From the NCBI GenBank assembly GCA_035298965.1, contig DATGXO010000031.1:1-25412 (forward strand): DNA of 25,412 nt, given 5' to 3'. A program made the translations under genes and the position numbers. The notes under the pieces were generated by a model. That model was not told the origin of the DNA. It saw only the letters and a program-made list of their open reading frames with translations, and searched no databases. Source of the DNA: CAJCBL01 sp035298965. GTDB lineage: Bacteria > Verrucomicrobiota > Verrucomicrobiia > Opitutales > Opitutaceae. Shown one piece after another: positions 7,978 to 15,352 of this stretch (the first letter of the stretch is position 1; each line of letters starts with the position of its first letter).

Positions 7978-8016
7978 GCCGCGGCCGACGTTCCGCCGCT
8001 GGTGAGCGCGGCTCAG
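7974..8016. terminator. Inverted repeat spanning both stop codons of convergent genes
   Basis: CTGAGCCGCG (7974-7983) and CGCGGCTCAG (8007-8016) are a perfect 10-bp inverted repeat with a 23-base loop. The left arm contains the TGA of the rightward gene and the right arm the stop of the leftward gene. It could act as a shared terminator or a transcript-end stabiliser in both directions, although no U-tract is present. Confidence 0.4.
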
Positions 8017-8807
8017 GCCGGCGCGAGCACGCCTTTGGCGAGGAGTTCGCCGCGGAGCCAGCGGGCGGTCTCGAGCAGCGACGGGCCGTCGTGGATGAGA
8101 TTCCGGCCGCGGGGGATACCGCTTTCGATCACGACGTGCGGCCAAGCGCCGGTCCAGCCGCGCTCGTTCATCAAACGAGCGACATCGACCGGGTGGTCGT
8201 CTTCCTCGGAAAACACGACGATCGCCTCGGGTTTGGTCGTGGCGATTGCGGGCAGGTTGAGCGCGAGATAACCGGCCGCGGCGCTGCGGAGCACGTTCAC
8301 CCCGCCGGCCAGCTCGAGAATGTCGTGCACGAAACTGAGACCGCCGGCCATGCGCGGGTGGCGACCGAACCACAGCTCGGCGTAGATGCGCGGACGCACG
8401 GCGGGACGGAGTGCTCGCAAAGCGGCAGCGTCGGCGATCATGCGTTCGGCGAGCTCGTGGGCGGCGTCCATCTCGCCAAGCAACGCGCCGAGTTTGCGGA
8501 TGTTTTCGAGGATGCCGCCGAGGCTGTCGGGCAGGTGGAGCACGAAGACGGGCAGGCCGGACTGCGCGAGCTTGCGGGCGAGGCCGAGCTGCACGCCGCT
8601 GGTCATCAGGATCAGGTCGGGCCGGATCTCGCGCAGTTTGTCGGCGTCGATTTTCAAGTAGTCGCCCGCGACCGGCAGGTGGCCGACCGGCGCGTAGCGC
8701 GTGCAATAGTGCGAGACGCCCGCCAGCCGGTTGCCGAGCCCCATCGCGTGAATCGCCTCGGTGAATCCGGAGACGAGGGAAACGACACGTTGCGGGCGCT
8801 CCGGCAT
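8013..8807 (-). CDS. BtuF/FhuD-like helical-backbone binding protein without signal peptide
   Basis: The protein has 264 residues and spans a full periplasmic-binding-protein-2 domain (iron-siderophore/cobalamin type). The N-terminus RVVSLVSGFTEAIHAMGLGNRLAGVSHYCTRYAP gives the first strand and helix. KLREIRPDLILMTSG is the hallmark beta-alpha unit, and a long helix region leads to a second lobe (PRIYAELWFG, then PEAIVVFSEEDD). From ATG 8807 there is no signal peptide or lipobox, and the upstream frame has no hydrophobic segment either, so the protein appears cytosolic. No permease or ATPase gene is adjacent. Leaderless relatives of BtuF exist in other genomes, often labelled cobalamin-binding. 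The ligand is not deducible here. A GTG about 12 codons upstream is an alternative start. Confidence 0.8.
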   Translation of the reverse strand: MPERPQRVVSLVSGFTEAIHAMGLGNRLAGVSHYCTRYAPVGHLPVAGDYLKIDADKLREIRPDLILMTSGVQLGLARKLAQSGLPVFVLHLPDSLGGILENIRKLGALLGEMDAAHELAERMIADAAALRALRPAVRPRIYAELWFGRHPRMAGGLSFVHDILELAGGVNVLRSAAAGYLALNLPAIATTKPEAIVVFSEEDDHPVDVARLMNERGWTGAWPHVVIESGIPRGRNLIHDGPSLLETARWLRGELLAKGVLAPA

Positions 8808-9392
8808 CTGGATGAACGCCGCGATCGGTTCGCATTTCACCCGGCGCACGACGTTGCTTTGGGCAGGGGAGTTCACTGGGCCACAAGACGCCGTGAGGGC
8901 CGGGCCGTCAACGTTGGCGCCGGGTTCGGCGGAGAACGGTGGGCGGTGGGGTGTCCGCGGGGATAGGATGTGAATAACTTGTGAGCCAGTGGGCTTCTCC
9001 TGAGCGAAATGGAGCTGAAGTTTGACCGCGGGGCGCCTCCGGGCGGACAAGGGAGGGGACGGCGTCGGGGCAGAGACAGCGCCGGAAGGAGCGTTCCGCG
9101 CGAAACGCTGCCGATCCCTCCGAGTGAAGCGCAGCGGGCGTCGCGTGTCTATTTCTTGCGCTTCTCACGGAGGATCAGCATGAAGCGGCGTTTCGTATTC
9201 GGGCCACCGCTGGGTCGGATTTCGCTGCCTCGGGACGGGCGGAGCGGAGCGCTTCCACGAGGGAAAAGCCGCTGCGTTGTGCGTCGACAGACGAACGCGG
9301 GGGAGCGCGGATTTTCCCTCGGTGACGACCCGGTGACGGTGGAATTGTGAAGAACTCCGCCATTCCCCGCTGCCGGCGCCGGTGACGACTAG
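8808..9392. other. 585-base gap, mostly non-coding
   Basis: This lies between the start of the binding protein and the stop of the histidine kinase, both on the minus strand. It should contain the promoter of the binding-protein gene. No RNA gene or confident terminator was seen. Frames here lack the strong third-position GC bias of the neighbouring genes. One short plus-strand frame with a strong ribosome-binding site (9180-9350) is listed separately. Confidence 0.5.
9180..9350 (+). CDS. Possible 56-residue basic protein (doubtful)
   Basis: ATG 9180 is preceded by GGAGG with a 6-base spacing, the best Shine-Dalgarno match in this part of the window. The product (MKRRFVFGPPLGRIS...) is Arg/Gly/Pro-rich with one Cys and resembles no family I know. 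About 70 percent of its codons end in G or C, clearly less than in the proven genes around it. It sits alone on the plus strand, antisense to the gap. It may be a spurious frame; the ribosome-binding site is the only positive sign. Confidence 0.2.
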   Translation: MKRRFVFGPPLGRISLPRDGRSGALPRGKSRCVVRRQTNAGERGFSLGDDPVTVEL

Positions 9393-12300
9393 TCAGGCCG
9401 GACCGGCCGCGGCACCGGGCAGCGTGAAGTAGATCGTCGCTCCCTCGCCCGGATGTCCCTCGGCCCATACGCGGCCGCCGTGGCGCACGATGATGCGGCG
9501 GACGTTGGCCAGGCCGATGCCGGTGCCCTCGAATTCGCGCGCGTGGTGGAGGCGCTGGAAAACGCCGAAGAGCTTCTCGGTATACTTCGGGTCGAAGCCG
9601 ACGCCGTTGTCGCGGACGAAGATGATCTGCTCGTCCGGTTTTTCGCCGGGCGTGGCGCCGATCTCGATCACAGCGGGCGTCCGGCCGCGGGTGAACTTGA
9701 GCGCGTTCGAGAGCAGGTTGGCGAAGACTTGGCGGAGCAAAGTGGGGTCGGCGAGCACGGTCGGCAGCGACCCGACACGGAACTCGACCGGGCGTTGGCC
9801 GATATCGGCGGCGAGGTCGGTGCGGGACTGTTCCACCAAGTCGAGGAGCATGACGGGTTGGAGCTTCAGCTCGGAGCGGCCGAGGCGGGAAAACACCAGG
9901 AGCGCGTCGATGAGTTGTCCCAATCGGACGGATTCGGAGGAGACGATATTGAGGAAGCGCGCGGTCTCGGTGTCGGCGGGTTCGTGGAGGCGACGGCGGA
10001 GGAGATCGGCGAAGCCGGAGATGTTGCGCAGCGGCGCGCGGAGGTCGTGCGAGATGGAGTAGGAGAACGCCTCGAGCTCGCGGTTGCTGGCGGTGAGCTC
10101 GGCGGTGCGGTCCTGCACGCGCCGCTCGAGGTCCTCGTTGAGTTTGCGGAAACGTTCTTCGCTGGCGGAAAGGGCGGCGGCCTTGTCGAGGGTCTCGTGC
10201 ACCTGGCGCTCGAGACGGGTGTTGGCGTCGTTCAGCGCGGAGGTGCGCTCGCCCACGAGGTACTCGAGGCGGGCCTTCTCGCGGCGGTCGAGATAGGAGA
10301 GCCACCATGCGCAGCCGAGCACGAGCGCGGCGGCGGAGAGGAAATAGAGCACGTACGCCAGCGGCGTGCGGAACCACGGCGGGCGGATGCTGAACGCGAG
10401 CGTCGTTTCCTCGCCGAGCGTGGAGCCCAGACGGGGGCGCACGCGCAGGGTGTAGCGGCCTTCCTTGAGGCGATTGAAGGCGGTCGAGCCCGTGCTGCCC
10501 GAGGGGAGCCAATCGCTGCCGGTGCCGTCGAGCCTGACCTCGAACGTGACCGATTGGCCGAACGGCGCGCCGGGCGCGAGATAGTGCACCACGAGCGAGT
10601 TGTCGGAATACGGCAGCGGCGCCAGCTCGCTGCCGACGGCGAAAAGGTGCCGGTCGCTCGTGGAGAGGTGCACTTGGCTGAGGATCGCACGCAGCGGCGG
10701 CGGTGGCGGCGGCTCGGGGATCGCAGGATCGTAGCGGAGGAGGCGGCGCGTTTCGTGCAACCACATGACGCCGTCTTTCTCGACCGTGAAGTGAAACGGC
10801 ATGCCACCGACATGCAGCTCTTCGTCGCCGGTGGACGGGGCGTCGGTGACGATGTGGACGCTGCCGTTGGCGGTGACCCAGAGGCGCCCACGGGAATCGC
10901 GCACGGGCCGGCCGACAATGCCGGCCATCGCAGGATAGCGGCGGACGAGCTCGGTATCATCGGTCAGGCGACGCTGCGTCTCGTCGAAGTGGAAAAGGTG
11001 GGCGGCGATGTTGAAGTACGCACGACCATCGATGATGAAGATGTTCACCCAGCCGTCGGTGACGCCATCGGCCGAGGTGAAGATTTCGAGGCGCGGTTCG
11101 TCCCGGTCGCAGCGGATCCGGCCGATGCGCGCGTAACCGAGCTCGAGCCAGACGGCGCCGGTCGCATCGGCGAAAACGCCGTAGACATCGCCCAGGCCAG
11201 GATGGGGGAAACGCGTGACGGCGAAACCGTCATCCGGGCCGGTGATCCAGCCGAGCTCGTCGCGGGCGACGTAGAGCCAGCGGCGTCCATCGACGGACGG
11301 CACATCGATGCGGGCGTAGGGGATACCAGGCGCGACGAGTTGCCAGTCACCCTCGCGCAGGCGGTAGATGCCGGTCTCGTTGGTGGCAGTCAGTGGGCCG
11401 AGTTGGGTGGAAAGCGAGTGGACGAAAGAGCCGGTGGGCGAGTCGTCGACGAAGCGCAGGAGACGGCCCTCGGGGCTGTAGATGCCGCGCTGGGCGCGGC
11501 CGTCGGCGCGCAGCCAGAGGCGGCCCTCGTGGCGGATCGGCTGGGCGGAGGAGAGGCCGGTGGCGACGAGCGATTCGAAGCCGGAGAGGCGAGACGGGAA
11601 ACGTATGCGGGCGATGCCCTCGTTGAGCAGAGCCCAGAGCGAGCCGGAGGCGTAGAACAGCCGTTGCACGCGGCCGAGCCGGTTGTCGAGGTTGCGGTCG
11701 AGCGTCTGGACGATGTGGCCCGCGTCGTCCAAAAATACGATACCGGTGTTGTCGAGCGCCGCGGCGAAATACCCGCCGCCGGTGCCGCACAGGTCGTTGA
11801 TCCGGCGGTTGGCGGGCAGTCCGGGCGCGGGGAACGGGCTCAACTGCGCGCCGTCGAAGAGCTTCAGGCCCTCGGCGTTCGTGCCGACGAGCAGATGCGT
11901 CGCATCGAACACGGTGCCGCAGGTGATGGTGTCGTTGGGCGTGGTGTGCGCGGCGGGGATGACGATCTCGACGCGGTCGCCGGTGGCGCGCAGCAGGGAG
12001 CCGTCGGAGCGGTTGCTGATGAAGCGGTCGGAGCCGAGCGTGAAGACGGCGCCGACGGTGTTGGCGTCGCCGACGATCCGCGGGGTGGCGCCGGGTTGCC
12101 ACGAGATCACCGCGCCGCTTCCGGAATGCCAATACCAGCCGCCGTCGGTCACGATGACGTTGGTCGGGACGTGACGAACGGTCTTCGCGTCGCCGGCCGG
12201 CAGGGCTGCGACGGCGGTGAGCCGCCATTTGCCGTCGGGCCCGAAATCCACGCGTCCGAAGCCGCCGTCGACGCCGGCGTAGATCACCCCGTCGGTGCCA

Positions 12301-12593
12301 ATGGCCACGTTCACCGTGTCGTGGCCGCGCTCGGAGTCTGCCTGGCGATAGACTTCCCAGCGCACGCCGTCGCCCAGCGCGAGTTCGGTGCGTGCGACGA
12401 CAAGCATGCGGCCGTCGGGCATCTGGCGCAGGTCGGTCGGCGGGCCGCTCAATCCGATCGATTCGGGGCCGAGCACGACGAATGCCGGAATGCCGGCTTC
12501 GATCATACCCGGCGCCGCTCCTTCGAAAGGGACCACCTGCGCCCGCGCCATACCGGCTGCCGCGCAACTCCCGATCGCGACGAGGGCACGCAT
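9393..12593 (-). CDS. Periplasmic beta-propeller sensor histidine kinase
   Basis: The protein has 1066 residues. A signal sequence (MRALVAIGSCAAAGMARA) is followed by about 600 residues of propeller-type repeats of the two-component-regulator class. A Y_Y_Y-like immunoglobulin domain comes next (ending GRYTLRVRP), then one membrane helix at about 743-768. A coiled coil leads to a HisKA domain with H-box FSYSISHDLRAPL (His849). The HATPase domain carries the N-box (NLLSNALKF, about 960), DNGVGFD (about 995), FGVFQRLH and GTGIGLANV. There is no receiver or DNA-binding domain, so it must pass phosphate to a separate regulator. The lineage resembles bacteriophytochrome-type kinases fused to sugar-sensing propellers. 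I chose ATG 12593 for its signal peptide; GTG 12662 would give a longer n-region. It is divergent from the LytS/LytTR pair. Confidence 0.9.
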   Translation of the reverse strand: MRALVAIGSCAAAGMARAQVVPFEGAAPGMIEAGIPAFVVLGPESIGLSGPPTDLRQMPDGRMLVVARTELALGDGVRWEVYRQADSERGHDTVNVAIGTDGVIYAGVDGGFGRVDFGPDGKWRLTAVAALPAGDAKTVRHVPTNVIVTDGGWYWHSGSGAVISWQPGATPRIVGDANTVGAVFTLGSDRFISNRSDGSLLRATGDRVEIVIPAAHTTPNDTITCGTVFDATHLLVGTNAEGLKLFDGAQLSPFPAPGLPANRRINDLCGTGGGYFAAALDNTGIVFLDDAGHIVQTLDRNLDNRLGRVQRLFYASGSLWALLNEGIARIRFPSRLSGFESLVATGLSSAQPIRHEGRLWLRADGRAQRGIYSPEGRLLRFVDDSPTGSFVHSLSTQLGPLTATNETGIYRLREGDWQLVAPGIPYARIDVPSVDGRRWLYVARDELGWITGPDDGFAVTRFPHPGLGDVYGVFADATGAVWLELGYARIGRIRCDRDEPRLEIFTSADGVTDGWVNIFIIDGRAYFNIAAHLFHFDETQRRLTDDTELVRRYPAMAGIVGRPVRDSRGRLWVTANGSVHIVTDAPSTGDEELHVGGMPFHFTVEKDGVMWLHETRRLLRYDPAIPEPPPPPPLRAILSQVHLSTSDRHLFAVGSELAPLPYSDNSLVVHYLAPGAPFGQSVTFEVRLDGTGSDWLPSGSTGSTAFNRLKEGRYTLRVRPRLGSTLGEETTLAFSIRPPWFRTPLAYVLYFLSAAALVLGCAWWLSYLDRREKARLEYLVGERTSALNDANTRLERQVHETLDKAAALSASEERFRKLNEDLERRVQDRTAELTASNRELEAFSYSISHDLRAPLRNISGFADLLRRRLHEPADTETARFLNIVSSESVRLGQLIDALLVFSRLGRSELKLQPVMLLDLVEQSRTDLAADIGQRPVEFRVGSLPTVLADPTLLRQVFANLLSNALKFTRGRTPAVIEIGATPGEKPDEQIIFVRDNGVGFDPKYTEKLFGVFQRLHHAREFEGTGIGLANVRRIIVRHGGRVWAEGHPGEGATIYFTLPGAAAGPA

Positions 12594-12834
12594 GCCCGCC
12601 GCGGCGAGGGTGCGTTGCAGTCGCGACAGATACCGGAAGGAAACGGCTGGAGGCGACGACACGCGACCGGGAATATCGGTCTGCTTGGGGCTGGCTTGAA
12701 TGTGCTGACCTCGATCGGGCGCCGTGGCTTGCCGTGGCGGCCCGGACAACCTCCAATGCGCGCCGCAGGCGCCGCCGGCGGACCGTTCGTGCATCCGTGC
12801 TTCCGCTGCGCGCTTGCGCCCACATCCTGTCGCC
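12594..12834. promoter_or_regulatory. Divergent promoter region between two histidine kinase genes
   Basis: These 241 bases separate the starts of the propeller kinase (left) and the LytS-type kinase (right), so both promoters should be here. I could not pick out a convincing operator or LytTR-type direct repeat. The exact boundaries depend on the uncertain start codons on both sides. Confidence 0.35.
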
Positions 12835-13983
12835 GTGCCCGCACCGCTCCCCCCCACTGCAAAACCTTTCCCGCCCGACTGGCGCGGCTACCGGTTCTAC
12901 TGGCGAGCGCAAGTCGTCGGCTGGCTGGCGGTGAATCTGTTTCTGCTCGTGCACGCGCAGCTCAATGCCGAGCCGCGCGCGAGCCTCCCGCTGCGGCTGG
13001 TGGCGCTCGGCTGCTTCGCGTGTTGCGGAATCGCGAGCACGCATCTGCTGCGCGGTTGGTTGCGCTCTGTGGCGGCCGTGATCGGGCCGTGGCCGCGCCT
13101 GGCCGGATACGGCGGTGTGGGCGTCGTGGGCGCGGGGCTGCTGATGGCCGCCGGCATCTCGGCGCTGCCGCTGCTCGTGCCGGGGCTCGCTGCTGAGATC
13201 TGGACGGACCGGTCCGCGATGGCGTTTGTGGCGCGGTTGTTTCTCAGCGCCTCGCTCTGCGCGGGCTGGTTGCTGCTCTATCTCGGCTACGAATCGGTGC
13301 GCAGCTACCAATCGGCGCTCACCGAGCGGGCTCGTTACGAGACGGCGCTCAAGGACGCCGAGCTGCGCGCGCTGCGCGGCCAGTTGAACCCGCATTTCCT
13401 CTTCAACGCCCTCAATGTCCTCCGCCGGCTCGCCGCGACCGATCCCTCGCGCACGCGGCAGGCGATCACGCAACTCGCCGGGCTGCTGCGCGACACGCTC
13501 AACGGCGGCGAGCAGGCCGCGATCAAGCTCTCCGCCGAACTCCGCCAGGTCGACGCCTACCTGCAACTCGAGAAACTGCGTTTCGAGGAGCGGCTCGAGC
13601 TCGCTTGGGAAGTGCCCGAGGACGCGATGGGCCGCCCGGTGCCGCCGTTCGCGGTGCTCACGCTCGTCGAGAACGCCGTGAAACACGGCATCGCCAGCCG
13701 CATCGCTGGCGGGCGCCTCGTCGTGGGCGCCGAGCTCAAGCCCGACGCGACGCTCCTGCGTGTCACGAACTCGGGCACGCTGCCTGCCGACCCGCGCACC
13801 GGCCGCGTGGGCATGCAGAACCTCCGTGAACGGCTCCGCCTGCTCTACGGCGAACGCGCGACGCTCGAGCTGCGCGCGTTGCCCGGCGAGCTCGTCGTGG
13901 CCGAGTTGCGCGTGCCCGCCGAGTGGCCGGGGCCGGGCTTGACGAGCCCCGCCGCGCCGTCTGGCTCAGTTTCCACCCCATGA
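12835..13983 (+). CDS. LytS/YehU-type membrane sensor histidine kinase
   Basis: The protein has 382 residues. Four membrane helices (about 24-45, 51-72, 89-116 and 129-151) are followed by a short coiled segment. The His_kinase domain signature is LRGQLNPHFLFNALN (phospho-acceptor His187). The HATPase N-box is LVENAVKHG (Asn280), with the closing glycine motif GRVGMQNLRERL at about 323-334. This is the architecture of the small family that signals to LytTR regulators. The start is uncertain: GTG 12835 begins just before the conserved Trp/Tyr-rich N-terminus, while an upstream ATG at 12724 would add about 37 low-quality residues. The stop overlaps the ATG of the response regulator (ATGA), indicating a coupled two-component operon. 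Confidence 0.88.
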   Translation: MPAPLPPTAKPFPPDWRGYRFYWRAQVVGWLAVNLFLLVHAQLNAEPRASLPLRLVALGCFACCGIASTHLLRGWLRSVAAVIGPWPRLAGYGGVGVVGAGLLMAAGISALPLLVPGLAAEIWTDRSAMAFVARLFLSASLCAGWLLLYLGYESVRSYQSALTERARYETALKDAELRALRGQLNPHFLFNALNVLRRLAATDPSRTRQAITQLAGLLRDTLNGGEQAAIKLSAELRQVDAYLQLEKLRFEERLELAWEVPEDAMGRPVPPFAVLTLVENAVKHGIASRIAGGRLVVGAELKPDATLLRVTNSGTLPADPRTGRVGMQNLRERLRLLYGERATLELRALPGELVVAELRVPAEWPGPGLTSPAAPSGSVSTP

Positions 13984-14705
13984 AAGCGCTCATCATCGAC
14001 GACGAACGGCTGGCCCGCGAAGAACTGCGCGAACTGCTCGCCGCGCACCCCGAGATCGAAATCGTGGGCGAGGCGGCCAACGGCCCGGAGGCGCAGAAAC
14101 GCATCGCCGAGCTCCAGCCCGATCTCCTCTTCCTCGACATCCAGATGCCCGAGCAGAACGGCTTCGAGCTGCTGCAATCGCTCGAGCCGCCGGTGCCGGA
14201 GGTGATCTTCGTCACGGCGTACGACAAGTACGCGCTGCAGGCCTTCGAGAACAGCGCGCTCGACTACCTCGTGAAACCGGTGGAGCCGGAGCGGCTCGCG
14301 CGCGCGATCGGCCGTCTCCACAAGGTCGAGGCGGCGACGGGCTTCGCCCCGGCGGCGCCGAGCGGCGCGCTCACGGCGGAGTCGCAGGTGTTCGTGCGCG
14401 AGGGCGACCGCTGCTGGTTCGTGGCGCTCGGCGACATCGTGCTCTTCGAGGCCGACGGCAGCTCGACGCGCGTGTTTTTCGGCGGGCACAAACCGGTGTT
14501 GCCGCGCGCGCTCACGGCGCTCGAGGCGCGGCTGCCGGCGGACCGTTTCTTCCGGATCAACCGCTCGCAGATCGTGAACCTCAAGTGCATCGAGAGCATC
14601 GAGCCATGGTTCAGCCGGTCGCTGCGGGCGAAGCTGAAGGGCGGACTCGAGGTCGAGTTCTCGCGCCGCCAGTCGCTGGCATTCCGCGAGGCGCAGGGAC
14701 TCTGA
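13980..14705 (+). CDS. LytTR-family response regulator
   Basis: The protein has 241 residues. An N-terminal receiver domain (MKALIIDDE, phospho-acceptor Asp53 in LFLDIQMP, Thr in FVTAYD, Lys in YLVKPVEP) covers about 1-120. After an Ala/Pro linker comes a LytTR DNA-binding domain (about 138-238): VFVREGDRCWFVALGDIVLFEADGS, then FFRINRSQIVNLKCIESIEPW. All receiver catalytic residues are intact. It partners the preceding LytS-type kinase, with which its start overlaps by four bases. LytTR proteins bind pairs of direct repeats near target promoters; none was identified in the window, so the regulon is unknown. Confidence 0.93.
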   Translation: MKALIIDDERLAREELRELLAAHPEIEIVGEAANGPEAQKRIAELQPDLLFLDIQMPEQNGFELLQSLEPPVPEVIFVTAYDKYALQAFENSALDYLVKPVEPERLARAIGRLHKVEAATGFAPAAPSGALTAESQVFVREGDRCWFVALGDIVLFEADGSSTRVFFGGHKPVLPRALTALEARLPADRFFRINRSQIVNLKCIESIEPWFSRSLRAKLKGGLEVEFSRRQSLAFREAQGL

Positions 14706-14715
14706 GGCGTGCCGG

Positions 14716-14734
14716 TCGAGCGTTGAGCGCTCGA
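14716..14734 (+). terminator. Hairpin after the response regulator gene
   Basis: TCGAGCG and CGCTCGA form a perfect 7-bp stem with a 5-base loop (TTGAG), starting 11 bases after the stop codon. No T-run follows, so termination is plausible but not certain. Confidence 0.35.
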
Positions 14735-14850
14735 GTGACGGGAGCCGGGACTTTCGCGAATTGCGGAGCTGCGCGGCGTGAGCTCGCTTGACGACGATTT
14801 CGCGGAGGCGGGAGCGCTCGCGCGCGGTGCTCGTGTTCTTGAATTCCGCC

Positions 14851-14964
14851 GCAGAAAGGAAACGGCCGGCGCCCCCAGGGGACGCCGGCCGCCGGTTGTA
14901 CCATCGCTGGGAGCAGTTTCCCAGTGCGACCTACTCTTCGCACCAGGGCCCACGCTGCTCCCAG
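14851..14964 (-). ncRNA. Candidate structured small RNA with intrinsic terminator
   Basis: Read on the minus strand, CTGGGAGCAG (14964-14955) pairs perfectly with CTGCTCCCAG (14916-14907). Inside it GTGCGA (14943-14938) pairs with TCGCAC (14929-14924), closing an 8-base loop AGAGTAGG. After a single-stranded stretch GCGATGGTAC comes a GC hairpin (14890-14864; GGCCGGCG.. with CGCCGGCC) followed by GTTTCCTTTCTGC, a fair intrinsic terminator for minus-strand transcription. The loop and the GATGGTAC segment recall helix IV/V and loop E of 5S rRNA, but in reversed order and without the other 5S helices. I cannot match it to any RNA class I know. The 5' end is not defined; I set it at the outer stem. 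Confidence 0.45.
14864..14890 (-). terminator. GC-rich intrinsic terminator of the candidate small RNA
   Basis: On the minus strand a stem of about 12 bp with one mismatch and a very short loop is followed by GTTTCCTTTC. On the plus strand no T-run follows, which assigns the direction to minus. Confidence 0.5.
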
Positions 14965-15352
14965 AGGCCGGAGCGGGCGCGCGTCGGTTGGACGCGGCCA
15001 GCAAAGTGTTGGCGTGGAGATCCGCATTCGGTCGCCGGTGCCGGGACGTGATCGCGCGGTTGGGCGCGGGCGGCGGGCGGGGCGAAGCGGGTTGCGGTGT
15101 TCATCAAAGATCTGCGGCGGACTCCTGCCACAACGGTCGCAGCTTGCCAAATTCCAAGGGGAACGTCTCGCGTGGAGTGACCGGCGGCAAAGGTGGGCGG
15201 ATGGACGGCTGTCGGGACTGGCGACCGGCCGCACCGAGGCGGGCGAACGGTCGTGGGCACAGTGTGACCGGCGGCGGGGCGACGACTAGCGCGCGTTTGT
15301 GAAACGTTGACTTGGGCGGCGGGCGGCAGGCAGTTTCGCCGTCGTTTCCGCA

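Larger units (their letters stand above)
14706..15352. other. 647-base gene-poor gap
   Basis: This lies between the response regulator and panE, both rightward. It holds a hairpin just after the response regulator stop and a minus-strand structured RNA candidate, each listed separately. The right part (about 15020-15352) shows no recognisable gene and should contain the panE promoter. Open frames on both strands here code for low-complexity Arg/Gly/Ala sequence with no domain. Confidence 0.5.

Noticed and set aside
8860..9115. Possible cobalamin riboswitch ahead of the BtuF-like gene (minus strand)
   Set aside because: There is a CCACTGG-like string (AAGCCCACTGG) and a TTCCGGCGCTGTC string resembling riboswitch blocks, but the CCCGCAACTGT core and the downstream GGGAAGG and GAAGAC..GCC blocks are absent and spacing does not fit.
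9145..9300. Minus-strand frame ending in a basic tail (KRRFMLILREKRKK)
   Set aside because: No credible start codon with a ribosome-binding site precedes it, and the upstream part of the frame has no coding bias; it did not match any ribosomal or small basic protein I know.
9453..13196. Plus-strand open frame of 1247 codons
   Set aside because: It is antisense to the histidine kinase, made of low-complexity Ala/Arg/Glu/Asp/Gly sequence with no domain, and arises from the strong codon bias of the true gene.
14851..14990. 5S rRNA gene on the minus strand
   Set aside because: Loop-E-like strings are present but in the wrong order, and helices I-III of 5S cannot be formed; no 16S or 23S rRNA is nearby.
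14778..15302. Plus-strand 174-codon frame in the gap before panE
   Set aside because: It has low-complexity composition and no family features, and it runs through the candidate RNA hairpins.
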